64,000 nt of DNA, from contig JBPOIK010000117.1 in NCBI GenBank assembly GCA_052034525.1, positions 1 through 64,000 on the forward strand, written 5' to 3'. Of this stretch, positions 35,578 through 43,440 are shown piece by piece. The notes beneath the pieces are model-generated. The model was not told the DNA's origin. It ran no database searches and saw nothing but the letters and a program-made list of their open reading frames with translations. The stretch comes from JAFGJQ01 sp052034525. Its GTDB lineage: Bacteria > Planctomycetota > Phycisphaerae > UBA1845. How positions within the stretch are numbered: position 1 is the first letter of the stretch; the number at the start of each line of letters is the position of its first letter. Made by a program: the position numbers and the translations under genes.

Positions 35578-36732
35578 ATGAGCAGGCAACGCATCGTAGT
35601 ACTGGGGTCCACTGGTTCCATCGGCCAGAACACGCTGGAGGTGTTGGCCGGCCTGGATCACCGGTATGAAGTGGTCGGTCTGGCGGCGGGCACCCAGTGG
35701 AAGCCTCTCGCGCAACAGGCTAAAGACTGGCGGCCGAAAGCCGTTGCCATCACAGATGTTGCCAACGTCGACGCACTTCGATCGGCCGTCGACCGAAACA
35801 CGCGGGTTTATGCCGGGCCGCGGGCCATGGTCGAACTGATCGAGGCCGAAGCTTGTGAAGTGGTGGTTTCCGCTGTCGTGGGTGCGGCCGGTCTGCCGGC
35901 CACTCTTCGGGCCGTCGAGCTGGGACGGCGGATCGCCCTGGCCAACAAGGAAACCCTGGTGGTCGCCGGCGCCCTTATCGCTCCGTTGGCTCGTCAGACC
36001 GGAGCGGCGCTGATCCCCGTGGACAGCGAGCACTCGGCCATCTTTCAGGCCCTTCAGGCGGGTCGTCACTCGGAGGTCCGGCGGATCATCCTGACCGCTT
36101 CGGGCGGGCCGTTCCGCACATGGGATACTCAGCGGATGGCCCAGGCCACGCTGGAGGACGCCCTGAATCATCCGACCTGGGCGATGGGCCCGAAGATCAC
36201 GATCGACTCGGCCACCATGATGAACAAGGCCCTGGAGATTATTGAGGCCCGGTGGCTGTTTGACATGCCGGCCGACCGGATCAGCGTGCTGGTGCATCCC
36301 GAGTCGGTCGTTCACTCGCTGGTGGAGTTCTGCGACGGTTCGCTGATCGCCCAGCTCGGCTCACCGGACATGCGGCTGCCGATCCAGTACGCGCTGACGT
36401 GGCCGGACCGGCTGCCCTGCCCATCGCAGTCGCTGAACCTGCTGGCGCACCGGCGGTTGCACTTCGACCCGCCGGAAGAGGATCGGTTCCCCGCGTTGCG
36501 GCTGGGGCACGAGACGGCGCGGCGGGGGGGGACGGCCGGGGCGGTTCTGAACGCGGCCAACGAGGCGGCCGTGTGGCTCTTCCGGGCGGGCGAGATCCGG
36601 TTTACGGAAATCGCCGCGCTGACCGAACATGCGGTAAGCCGGCACGAGTACAAGGAAAACCCGACGCTTGAGGATCTGCTGGCGGCGGATCGCTGGGCGC
36701 GAAACGAGGTTCTGGAATGTTCGACCTGCTGA
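35578..36732 (+). CDS. dxr: 1-deoxy-D-xylulose 5-phosphate reductoisomerase
   Basis: Second step of the MEP pathway to isoprenoids: NADPH-dependent conversion of DXP to MEP. The 384-residue protein has the NADPH loop VLGSTGSIGQNTLEV, ANKETLVVAG, the metal-binding PVDSEHSAIFQAL (Asp, Glu), the active-site loop TASGGPFR, NHPTWAMGPKITIDSATMMNK and VHPESVVHSLVE with the conserved His residues, and the C-terminal helix bundle with VLNAANEAAV. The ATG at 35578 begins the conserved sequence directly. Its last 16 nt overlap rseP, the common bacterial gene order. Confidence 0.97.
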   Translation: MSRQRIVVLGSTGSIGQNTLEVLAGLDHRYEVVGLAAGTQWKPLAQQAKDWRPKAVAITDVANVDALRSAVDRNTRVYAGPRAMVELIEAEACEVVVSAVVGAAGLPATLRAVELGRRIALANKETLVVAGALIAPLARQTGAALIPVDSEHSAIFQALQAGRHSEVRRIILTASGGPFRTWDTQRMAQATLEDALNHPTWAMGPKITIDSATMMNKALEIIEARWLFDMPADRISVLVHPESVVHSLVEFCDGSLIAQLGSPDMRLPIQYALTWPDRLPCPSQSLNLLAHRRLHFDPPEEDRFPALRLGHETARRGGTAGAVLNAANEAAVWLFRAGEIRFTEIAALTEHAVSRHEYKENPTLEDLLAADRWARNEVLECSTC

Positions 36733-39035
36733 TGTCCATGTCGCCGGTCCTGGCGCTGATTCCTCCGCTGGAGTGGCTGGCGGCCCTGGTGCCGTACCTG
36801 TTGATCTTTTTCGGCTTCTCCGCCGTCATTTTCGTGCATGAGCTGGGTCACTTCATTGTGGCCAAACTGTGCGACATTCGCGTGGAGCGATTCGCCGTGG
36901 GGTTTTTCCGGGAAATCTGGGGCTTCACGCGCGGGGAGACGCGGTATTCGTTCAACATTCTGCCGCTGGGCGGCTACGTCAAAATGCTGGGCCAGGAGGA
37001 TTTCGAGATCGACAAGTCCGGCGAGATCGCGGTCAAGGCGGACCCCCGGTCGTTTTCCCACAAAAGCGTGGGCAAGCGCATGGCCGTGATTTCAGCCGGC
37101 GTGGTGATGAACGTGCTGTTCGCGGGAATCATCTTCGCCGTCGTGTTCATGATCGGAATGCCCGCGCCGGTCGCCAAAATCGGATATGTCAAGCCAAACG
37201 AGCCGGCGGACGCCGCCGGTCTGCTTCCGGGCGACCGGATCGAAGCCGTTGACGGGCGGAAGATCCACGAGTTCGACCAGGTGAGAATGGCGATTGTGCT
37301 CGCCAAGCCCCTGGAGGAACTGGAGTTCACCGTCAATCGAAACGGTCAGCGTAAGACGTTCGGCGTCATGCCGATCAACGCGGAAGACAAGGGTTTCCAG
37401 CAGATCGGCATCCTGCCGTCCTACACACCCGAGATCATCGCCCTGGGGCCGGAGGCGGACCCTCGCCGCCCGGACAGCCCCCATGTCGGCGACCGGATCG
37501 TGTCCGTGGACGGCAAGCCCCTGTCCGCGGAAGACCCCAACAACGACATCGTGAGTCTGCTCACCGATCAGAAGGCGGAACAACGCCTGGTGGTGGAGCG
37601 TCCGGAGAATCCCGCGGACCCGGACTCTCCCACGAAGCAAGTGGAGTTGGTCATCCCGTCCCGGATCGCAATTCACCCGCATGGCTTAACACCGTACGGC
37701 TCGGTGGATGTGCTCGGGTTGACGCCACTCGTGCGGGTCAGCTACGTGGAGCCGGACAGCCGGGCCTACCTGGCCGGACTGCGGGAAGGTGACGTGATTG
37801 TGGCGTGGGGCGACGTCTCATATCCAACCAGCGAGGAAATCCGAAGGGAGACCCGACGTGCCTGCTCGCGCATGTTGGATCGTGATTTCGATCGCCTGGA
37901 CGTGCAGGAACGGGACATCCCGATACGAATCTGGCGGCCGAGTGTCAAAAGGCAGATGGACCTGATCATCCGACCGCGGGTCAAACGAACGGTAGCGCAG
38001 CGCATCGATCGCCTGGTCACCGGCGCCGCCCCGGGAGTACCCCAGGAAGGCGCTTCCTTCTCGCTTCTGGCCGACAACACGATGCGGATCGGCCGCGTGA
38101 CACACGACTGGGACGGACGCATCACGCCGGCCGCGGAATCGGGTATTCCGGACGGCGCGTGGATCACCCGGATCAACGGCAAGCCTGTCGCCCGCTGGGC
38201 CGAGCTGGTGGAGGAGTTGCGGCATCATGCCGGCAGCACCGTCACCCTGTCGTATCGTCAGCACCCCGACAGCAGAGCCGAGCAGACCTGCGCCCTCTCC
38301 GTGCCGGACAGCCTCCTGACGAAACTGGGTCTGAAACCAGGGGCGCTCATTCTCGCCATCGACGGACAGGAAACAGTCGAGCATACCTTCTCCACCACGG
38401 ATCGTTCGGGCGTGGAGCGGCAACACACGGCGGCGATGCCCGTATATCACCCCGCGGGCATCCAGACCGCGCTGACGCAGAAAATCGGACAGACGGTGGA
38501 GGTGCGATACCGCCCGTACCGGCTTGCCCACGAGCAGACGGCGTCCATCGAGGTTACGCAGGACATGCTCTATCCCTGGCTGGGTCGAATCAACTACCAG
38601 GCGGACCTGGAGCTGGCCCAGGAGATGACCGTCGTTCGCGCCAACAACCCCATTTCCGCCATGGTCTTGGGCGCCGAGCGGACCTGGGAGTTCATCATTC
38701 AGGTCTACGTCGTCATGAAGCGGATGATCGTCTCGCGAAGCGTGGGCGTCGAGACGCTGTCCGGCCCGGTGGGGATCGTGAAGATGGGCGGCCAGCTCGC
38801 CCAGGCCGGTGTGGTACAACTGCTGTTCTTCCTGGCCGTGATCTCGGCGAACCTGGCTGTCATCAACTTCCTGCCGCTGCCCATCGTAGACGGCGGGCAT
38901 ATGGTTTTTCTGATCATCGAAAAGATCAAGGGATCGCCGGTGAACTTGCGCATCCAGATGGTCACACAGGCGGTGGGGCTTGCCCTGATCGGGGCTGCGT
39001 TTCTGTACGTCACGCTCCAGGATCTGACCCGCTGA
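36717..39035 (+). CDS. rseP: RseP-type site-2 protease with multiple PDZ-like domains
   Basis: Inner-membrane zinc protease that cleaves membrane-bound anti-sigma factors or signal peptides. The zinc site is HELGH (His41, Glu42, His45) with the third ligand in LPIVDGGH (Asp725). At 772 residues it is much longer than E. coli RseP (450). The periplasmic region between the second and third helices (about 140-640) contains four or five PDZ-like units, seen as repeated GL.pGD.I..vDGk segments (GLLPGDRIEAVDGRK, HVGDRIVSVDGKP, GLREGDVIVAWGD, IPDGAWITRINGKP, GLKPGALILAIDGQE). It overlaps dxr by 16 nt and shares its promoter. Confidence 0.94.
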   Translation: MFDLLMSMSPVLALIPPLEWLAALVPYLLIFFGFSAVIFVHELGHFIVAKLCDIRVERFAVGFFREIWGFTRGETRYSFNILPLGGYVKMLGQEDFEIDKSGEIAVKADPRSFSHKSVGKRMAVISAGVVMNVLFAGIIFAVVFMIGMPAPVAKIGYVKPNEPADAAGLLPGDRIEAVDGRKIHEFDQVRMAIVLAKPLEELEFTVNRNGQRKTFGVMPINAEDKGFQQIGILPSYTPEIIALGPEADPRRPDSPHVGDRIVSVDGKPLSAEDPNNDIVSLLTDQKAEQRLVVERPENPADPDSPTKQVELVIPSRIAIHPHGLTPYGSVDVLGLTPLVRVSYVEPDSRAYLAGLREGDVIVAWGDVSYPTSEEIRRETRRACSRMLDRDFDRLDVQERDIPIRIWRPSVKRQMDLIIRPRVKRTVAQRIDRLVTGAAPGVPQEGASFSLLADNTMRIGRVTHDWDGRITPAAESGIPDGAWITRINGKPVARWAELVEELRHHAGSTVTLSYRQHPDSRAEQTCALSVPDSLLTKLGLKPGALILAIDGQETVEHTFSTTDRSGVERQHTAAMPVYHPAGIQTALTQKIGQTVEVRYRPYRLAHEQTASIEVTQDMLYPWLGRINYQADLELAQEMTVVRANNPISAMVLGAERTWEFIIQVYVVMKRMIVSRSVGVETLSGPVGIVKMGGQLAQAGVVQLLFFLAVISANLAVINFLPLPIVDGGHMVFLIIEKIKGSPVNLRIQMVTQAVGLALIGAAFLYVTLQDLTR

Positions 39036-39066
39036 AAAAAAAGGCCCCCTCAGGATCGCCGCGGGG
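39035..39066 (-). terminator. Putative intrinsic terminator of the GDPD gene
   Basis: Reading the minus strand, a short C4/G4 stem (plus-strand 39066-39063 and 39048-39045) is followed by GCC and eight T residues (39042-39035), right after the TGA at 39072-39070. The stem is weak but the T-run is the strongest in the window. The A-run partly overlaps the rseP stop codon. Confidence 0.4.
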
Positions 39067-39069
39067 ACG

Positions 39070-40458
39070 TCAACCCTCCGCATCCACAATGCTCAGCAGC
39101 ACGTCCGGCCGATTCGTGATGATGCCGTCCGCCCCGATGCGCGACAGATAACGCATGTCGGCCGGGTCGTCCACCGTCCAGACGAAGACCGTCAGACCGC
39201 GCTCGCGGGCCATGCGAAAAACGGCCGGGTTCGCCCGCGTGAAGGGCAATCCGATGGCCGACGCGCGAATGCGGACGGCCTCGGTCAGCACGTCGCGCCG
39301 GGCCGCCTCGCCCCAGGGCATGTCCCCGATCAGCCAGACGGTGGGCAGGAGCGGCTCCATCCGGGTGATCGTCTCGACGATGCCGCGGTCGAACGAGAAG
39401 ATCATCACGTCCGCCGGGTTCACGCCGGCGTCTCGAAGCGTATCGAGCACCTCCTTCTCCATTCCGGGCGGTTTGATCTCGATGATCAGCCGAAGCTTGC
39501 CGCGAACCAGGTCCAGCGTTTCGCGCAGCGTCGGAACGCGCTCGCCCGCGAACTCGGGCGATTTCCAGCTTCCGGCGTCCAGCTCCTTGATTTTCTCCAG
39601 CGGCAGGCTGGAGACCGGCGCGTCCAGGCCGGTGGTGCGCTTGAGGTTGCCGTCGTGCAGCAGCACAGGAACCCGGTCGGACGTCAACCAGACGTCGCAT
39701 TCGGCCATCTCCGCTCCGACCTCGATCGCCAGCCGATACGCGGCCAGCGTGTTCTCCGGTCCCCGCTCGGACCAGCCTCGATGCGCAATCACCAGCGGGC
39801 GCGCCCGCAGGTGGCGGCGCTGGGCCGGGCTCTCGGCGCCCAGTCGAGAGACCTCCACACGGGTCACCACGACGGCGGCGCCGCTGACGCGAAACCCGAC
39901 ACGGCCGGCCGGACTGATCTCCGTTCCACGGGGGCATTCGAACACCTGCTGGTCGTTGACGAACCCGCGGAGCCATTCGCCCCGCGCTTCGAGCCGCAGC
40001 CGATACGGATGGTCCGCGGCCGCCGCCGGCGCCGCGGCGGTCTGGAATACGCGCCAACCGCCGCCCTCGTTCTGCGGCCGCCGGGCGGCGAGCTCCAGGC
40101 CGTTGCTTCGAGTGGCGGCTCGGCGAATGGTAAGCTGAACGCCGGGCGCGTCGGCGCTCGCCTCACGCACCAGCAGGGCCGCCCAGGACGTCTCCTTCTG
40201 TGAATCCAGGAAGCGGATGTCGGCGGCCAACGCAACGTCGCGCCACTCGGGCGAGCCGAACAGAACCGTGCTCTGGCCCTTCATCCCCGTGCCGCGCAGG
40301 GCCTTGTCCGCCACGGCCCAACCGGAACCTTCCACCGACCAGCCCGCGGGCAGCGCGCCGTCCGCCGTCTGCCCGAAATCCTCACGAAGCAGCACGTCGT
40401 TCGCCCCCGACAGCGCCGAGGAGACGACAAAAGCGACCATGAAGGCGGTTCCTTTCAC
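39070..40458 (-). CDS. Exported glycerophosphodiester phosphodiesterase with N-terminal beta-sandwich domain
   Basis: A 462-residue protein with a signal peptide (KGTAFMVAFVVSSALSGA). The N-terminal 200 residues look like a concanavalin/DUF1080-type beta-sandwich (LLREDFGQTADGALPAGW, FLDSQKETSWAALLVRE, GRVGFRVSGAAVVV). The C-terminal half is a GDPD domain: AHRGWSERGPENTLAAY, AECDVWLTSDRVPVLLHDG, LIIEIKPPG, and DGIITNRPD at the end. GDPD enzymes cleave glycerophosphodiesters from membrane lipids to glycerol 3-phosphate. The GTG at 40458 is chosen because GGGAG lies upstream and the signal peptide starts there; an ATG six codons on is also possible. Confidence 0.88.
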   Translation of the reverse strand: MKGTAFMVAFVVSSALSGANDVLLREDFGQTADGALPAGWSVEGSGWAVADKALRGTGMKGQSTVLFGSPEWRDVALAADIRFLDSQKETSWAALLVREASADAPGVQLTIRRAATRSNGLELAARRPQNEGGGWRVFQTAAAPAAAADHPYRLRLEARGEWLRGFVNDQQVFECPRGTEISPAGRVGFRVSGAAVVVTRVEVSRLGAESPAQRRHLRARPLVIAHRGWSERGPENTLAAYRLAIEVGAEMAECDVWLTSDRVPVLLHDGNLKRTTGLDAPVSSLPLEKIKELDAGSWKSPEFAGERVPTLRETLDLVRGKLRLIIEIKPPGMEKEVLDTLRDAGVNPADVMIFSFDRGIVETITRMEPLLPTVWLIGDMPWGEAARRDVLTEAVRIRASAIGLPFTRANPAVFRMARERGLTVFVWTVDDPADMRYLSRIGADGIITNRPDVLLSIVDAEG

Positions 40459-40567
40459 GAGGTGACACTCCCTATGCAACGTCCGCTCCGGCGATCCCGA
40501 GCGATCTTCCGCGATGAGCACTCGACGAAAACGGGCGCTCTCCGCGCCCGCGGACACTCCGCGCCCC

Positions 40568-40595
40568 AGTGTACAACCGCGCGCTTCGGCCACAA
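40568..40595 (-). promoter_or_regulatory. Putative promoter of the GDPD gene
   Basis: Minus-strand TTGTGG (40595-40590), 16-nt spacer, TACACT (40573-40568), leaving a leader of about 100 nt. Confidence 0.4.
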
Positions 40596-40709
40596 GCGCC
40601 CCAGGGCCGGTCGGGCGATTTCTCGTTTCATCCCGCCGCTGTTTCGGGTAAAGTCTCGGGCGCCGCACGAAAGCGCTTGGCGGCGAACCCCGAGCATGGA
40701 GGCACGGAG

Positions 40710-41732
40710 ATGATGATTCGCACCTGGATTCTGATGGCTACCGCCCTGGTGATCGCCGGTTGCACCGGCTCTCGCACCGCCGATCAATGGATTGCCCTGG
40801 ATAACCGGATCGAGCAGGTACGACACGAGCGAGCCTCGGCCGTCCAGGACCCCGTGTCGCCCGAATCGGCCCGGCCGACCTTCCGCCTGGCGCTCTATGC
40901 GCAACCGGCCGAACCCTCCGCACCGAACGACGCGCCGACAACTCCGATTGGCGAGCCGGTTCTCGCGGACCGGGCCGCGGAGGCATCCAGTGAGCGCGCA
41001 TTCGCGGATCGGCCCGGCCCGCTCCCCGGCCTGTGGGACACCATCGTGCGGGATGTGAAGGCCATGCCCGCCGACCTCTGGCGCGACACGAAGAAGGTCT
41101 ATGGGTCCGTGCCCAACCTGTTGATTCTTGGGTTGACCTACGGCGGCGCGCTGGCCATTCAGGAAACGGGTCCGGACAAAACCGTGGAAGATGGCCTGCG
41201 CGGGCACACCATCTTCAAAAACGACTTCAACGACGCGTTCGGGGCCCTGGGGAACCCGGGCACGCACTTCGCTCTGGCCGGTGCGTGGTACCTGATGGGC
41301 CAGCAGACGCAGAACGACAAGACCTACAACGTGGGCAAAAAGCTCTTCAGCGCGCTGATCATCAACGGCGCCTCCACCATGCTCGGCCAGGCCGCCAGTT
41401 GGGACGACGCGCCCAACGGCCAATGGGGAACATTCCCCAGCGGACACACCTCCAGCACATTCTGCTTCGCCTCGGTCATGCACGAGGAATACGGCCCTCT
41501 GGTGGGCATTCCGCTGTACGGGCTGGGCGCCCTGGTGGCCATCGAGCGACTCGACGACGGCGAGCATTACCTGTCCGACGTGGTGATGGGGGCGGTGCTG
41601 GGCCTGGTCATCGGACACTCCGTCGCCGCCGAGAAGGAGCTGGAGATTTTCGGCGGCAAGGTACTGCCCTATGCCGATCCCAACACCGGCAGCACGGGCG
41701 TCGCATGGGTCAAACCCCTCAAACCCTGGTGA
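40710..41732 (+). CDS. PAP2-family phosphatase lipoprotein
   Basis: A 340-residue predicted lipoprotein (lipobox IAGC, Cys18) with a polar, proline-rich linker to about residue 105 and a C-terminal PAP2/acid phosphatase domain. Motif 2 is TFPSGHTSSTF (PSGH 243-246) and motif 3 is RLDDGEHYLSDVVMG (His286, Asp290). The usual first motif (KxxxxxxRP) is not evident; the equivalent segment reads WDDAPNGQWG. So it may bind phosphate differently or be inactive on lipid phosphates. GGAGG precedes tandem ATG codons at 40710 and 40713. Divergent from the GDPD gene, which would supply phospholipid-derived substrates; this pairing is suggestive only. Confidence 0.87.
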   Translation: MMIRTWILMATALVIAGCTGSRTADQWIALDNRIEQVRHERASAVQDPVSPESARPTFRLALYAQPAEPSAPNDAPTTPIGEPVLADRAAEASSERAFADRPGPLPGLWDTIVRDVKAMPADLWRDTKKVYGSVPNLLILGLTYGGALAIQETGPDKTVEDGLRGHTIFKNDFNDAFGALGNPGTHFALAGAWYLMGQQTQNDKTYNVGKKLFSALIINGASTMLGQAASWDDAPNGQWGTFPSGHTSSTFCFASVMHEEYGPLVGIPLYGLGALVAIERLDDGEHYLSDVVMGAVLGLVIGHSVAAEKELEIFGGKVLPYADPNTGSTGVAWVKPLKPW

Positions 41733-41734
41733 CA

Positions 41735-41760
41735 GCCCGCTCGACCTTGCGGGCCCGTTT
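41735..41760 (+). terminator. Terminator-like hairpin after the PAP2 gene
   Basis: GCCCGC (41735-41740), 8-nt loop, GCGGGC (41749-41754), then CCGTTT, placed 2 nt after the PAP2 stop codon. The T-run is short. Confidence 0.45.
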
Positions 41761-42315
41761 GCCCGACACACCTCGGAACCGGCGTCAGCTCCGGCTGTGC
41801 TCCGGACGTATCGAGCCAATATGAAATACCATCGAGACCAGCGTTCTTTTGTCTTTGCACCGTCGGCAGAACCCTTCCCCGATGAAACGCCCACAGACTC
41901 TCGGCTCCGAGACTCAAGAACCCGAAACCGCCCCATCTGCGGGATTGATGGCTTCCCCCCATGGCATTCAGGCTGCCTGGTGTCCCATTCGAACCAGCGG
42001 TACTTAACAGCATGCTTCCCGGCGGCCGGTTTGGAACCGATGGATTCCACGTCGTCGCCGCAGATGCAGTAGCACGAGTGGACGGAAATCCCCGTTTCCG
42101 TCAATCGCAACATGGAGCCCTCGATCGTCCGAGTCGCCGGAATAGCACCCGGACTAGACTCGCTTGAAGAGGCCATACCAGGGTGGATACCATAAAGCGA
42201 TCGCATTGGCGGTGGGAAGCGCAACGCGGTAGACGGATGTCGGCACGCCGTGGAGATTTCGACCGCAGCGCTGACGACGCACAACCGGTTGCGCTTCCCC
42301 GGAGAACGCAGTGGA
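41761..42315 (+). other. Intergenic region upstream of the radical SAM gene
   Basis: No supported gene. An 83-codon frame beginning at ATG 41821 has unusual codon choice for this genome and no ribosome-binding site. The region is less G+C-rich than its neighbours. A small precursor peptide for the radical SAM enzyme cannot be excluded but is not visible. Confidence 0.35.
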
Positions 42316-43251
42316 ATGGCCAAAGAGCCGATACCCAGTCTCGAATGGGTCATCACGGACAAATGCAACTATGATTGCGCCTATTGCAACCAGCGCAATT
42401 ATGCCGACAGACAACACTGCTCCGACGAAGTGATCGACGCCGTGTTCGCCATGCTGCCTGACCTGCCGGGACGATGGCATGTGAAGCTGATTGGCGGCGA
42501 GCCGTTCATCTTCCCCCGTTTCCTCGAGCTCTGCCGGCGGATCGCCGGGGCCGGGCATTGCCTCGCCACAACTACGAACCTGTCCGCCTCGCCCGCCCGG
42601 CTGCGCGAGTTTCTGGATGCCTGCGGCGACAAGCTGACCACGCTCACGGCCAGCCTGCATCTGAGCCAGATCAAGAGCCTGGACGGGTTCATCGACAAGG
42701 CGGTGGAGTTCAATGCGGCCAAACGCCCGTCCACAAGATTCTGCGTGACGTCAGTGCTTGTCGAGGAAGATTTCGACAGGCTGCGACGGATAGAGCAGCG
42801 CCTGGCCGAGCGCGGCGTGCTGTTCGAGTATCAGGTGCTCCGCGTCCATGGCCGGTTCGTCCGGTACCGGCCGGAGATCGAGACGTATCTGGCCGGTCGA
42901 GCGATGAAGACGACCGAAGCTATCCGTCACGATAGCCTGTGGGGCACGCTGTGCCACACGGGCCATCTCTTCTTCAGGATTGGTCTCAACGGCGACGTCA
43001 CCCGCTGCTACAATCACCAGCCGTACTTCTGCCTGGGCAACGTCGCTCGGGGCACGTTCAGGCGTTTCGACGGACCCCGACCGTGCCTGTCGCCGCGTTG
43101 CACCTGCGTAACCCCGGCCAATCGGAACATGATCCGCTTTGGTGAGAAGGCGCCTGTACACCAGATCATCCGCCGCATGATCGGAGGCACTCCCGGCAGC
43201 GTCCTCTACGTGGCCCGCAAGGCCCGGAAAATCTGGCGAAACCGACGATAG
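42316..43251 (+). CDS. Radical SAM protein with C-terminal SPASM-like cysteine cluster
   Basis: A 311-residue radical SAM enzyme. The N-terminal WVITDKCNYDCAYCNQRN holds the [4Fe-4S] ligands Cys17, Cys21 and Cys24; LIGGEPFIFP and TTTNLSA follow as in the fold. The C-terminal part LCHTGHLFFRIGLNGDVTRC with NHQPYFCLGN and CLSPRCTCV is a SPASM-type auxiliary cluster region. Such proteins modify peptides, act as maturases or modify small molecules; no partner is recognised here. The ATG at 42316 is taken; a GTG at 42250 in frame would add 22 residues. Stands alone, convergent with acnA. Confidence 0.85.
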   Translation: MAKEPIPSLEWVITDKCNYDCAYCNQRNYADRQHCSDEVIDAVFAMLPDLPGRWHVKLIGGEPFIFPRFLELCRRIAGAGHCLATTTNLSASPARLREFLDACGDKLTTLTASLHLSQIKSLDGFIDKAVEFNAAKRPSTRFCVTSVLVEEDFDRLRRIEQRLAERGVLFEYQVLRVHGRFVRYRPEIETYLAGRAMKTTEAIRHDSLWGTLCHTGHLFFRIGLNGDVTRCYNHQPYFCLGNVARGTFRRFDGPRPCLSPRCTCVTPANRNMIRFGEKAPVHQIIRRMIGGTPGSVLYVARKARKIWRNRR

Positions 43252-43385
43252 CCCGTGTCTGTGAGCCGTGTCCGTGGCGTCCTGAACTCCGTCGGAAATC
43301 CGCCCGGCCGCACGGTGTGGGTGTGGCTGTTCGGACCCGGCCGCCATTCGTGGCCCGGGCGTGCCGATTCATAGGCTCTGCACAT

Positions 43386-43401
43386 CCGACCGAAGGGCCG
43401 G
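43386..43401 (-). terminator. Hairpin downstream of acnA
   Basis: On the minus strand CCGGCC-CTTC-GGTCGG forms a 6-bp stem with a tetraloop 40 nt after the acnA stop codon. There is no T-run, so it may be a 3'-end stabiliser instead of a terminator. Confidence 0.3.
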
Positions 43402-43440
43402 AATGATTTCCACCCGTACGCAGGTTGGGCACGCCAGGCT

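Noticed and set aside
40459..42368. Long upstream extension of the minus-strand frame at the GDPD gene side
   Set aside because: Runs antisense through the PAP2 gene and a gap, with no recognisable protein sequence.
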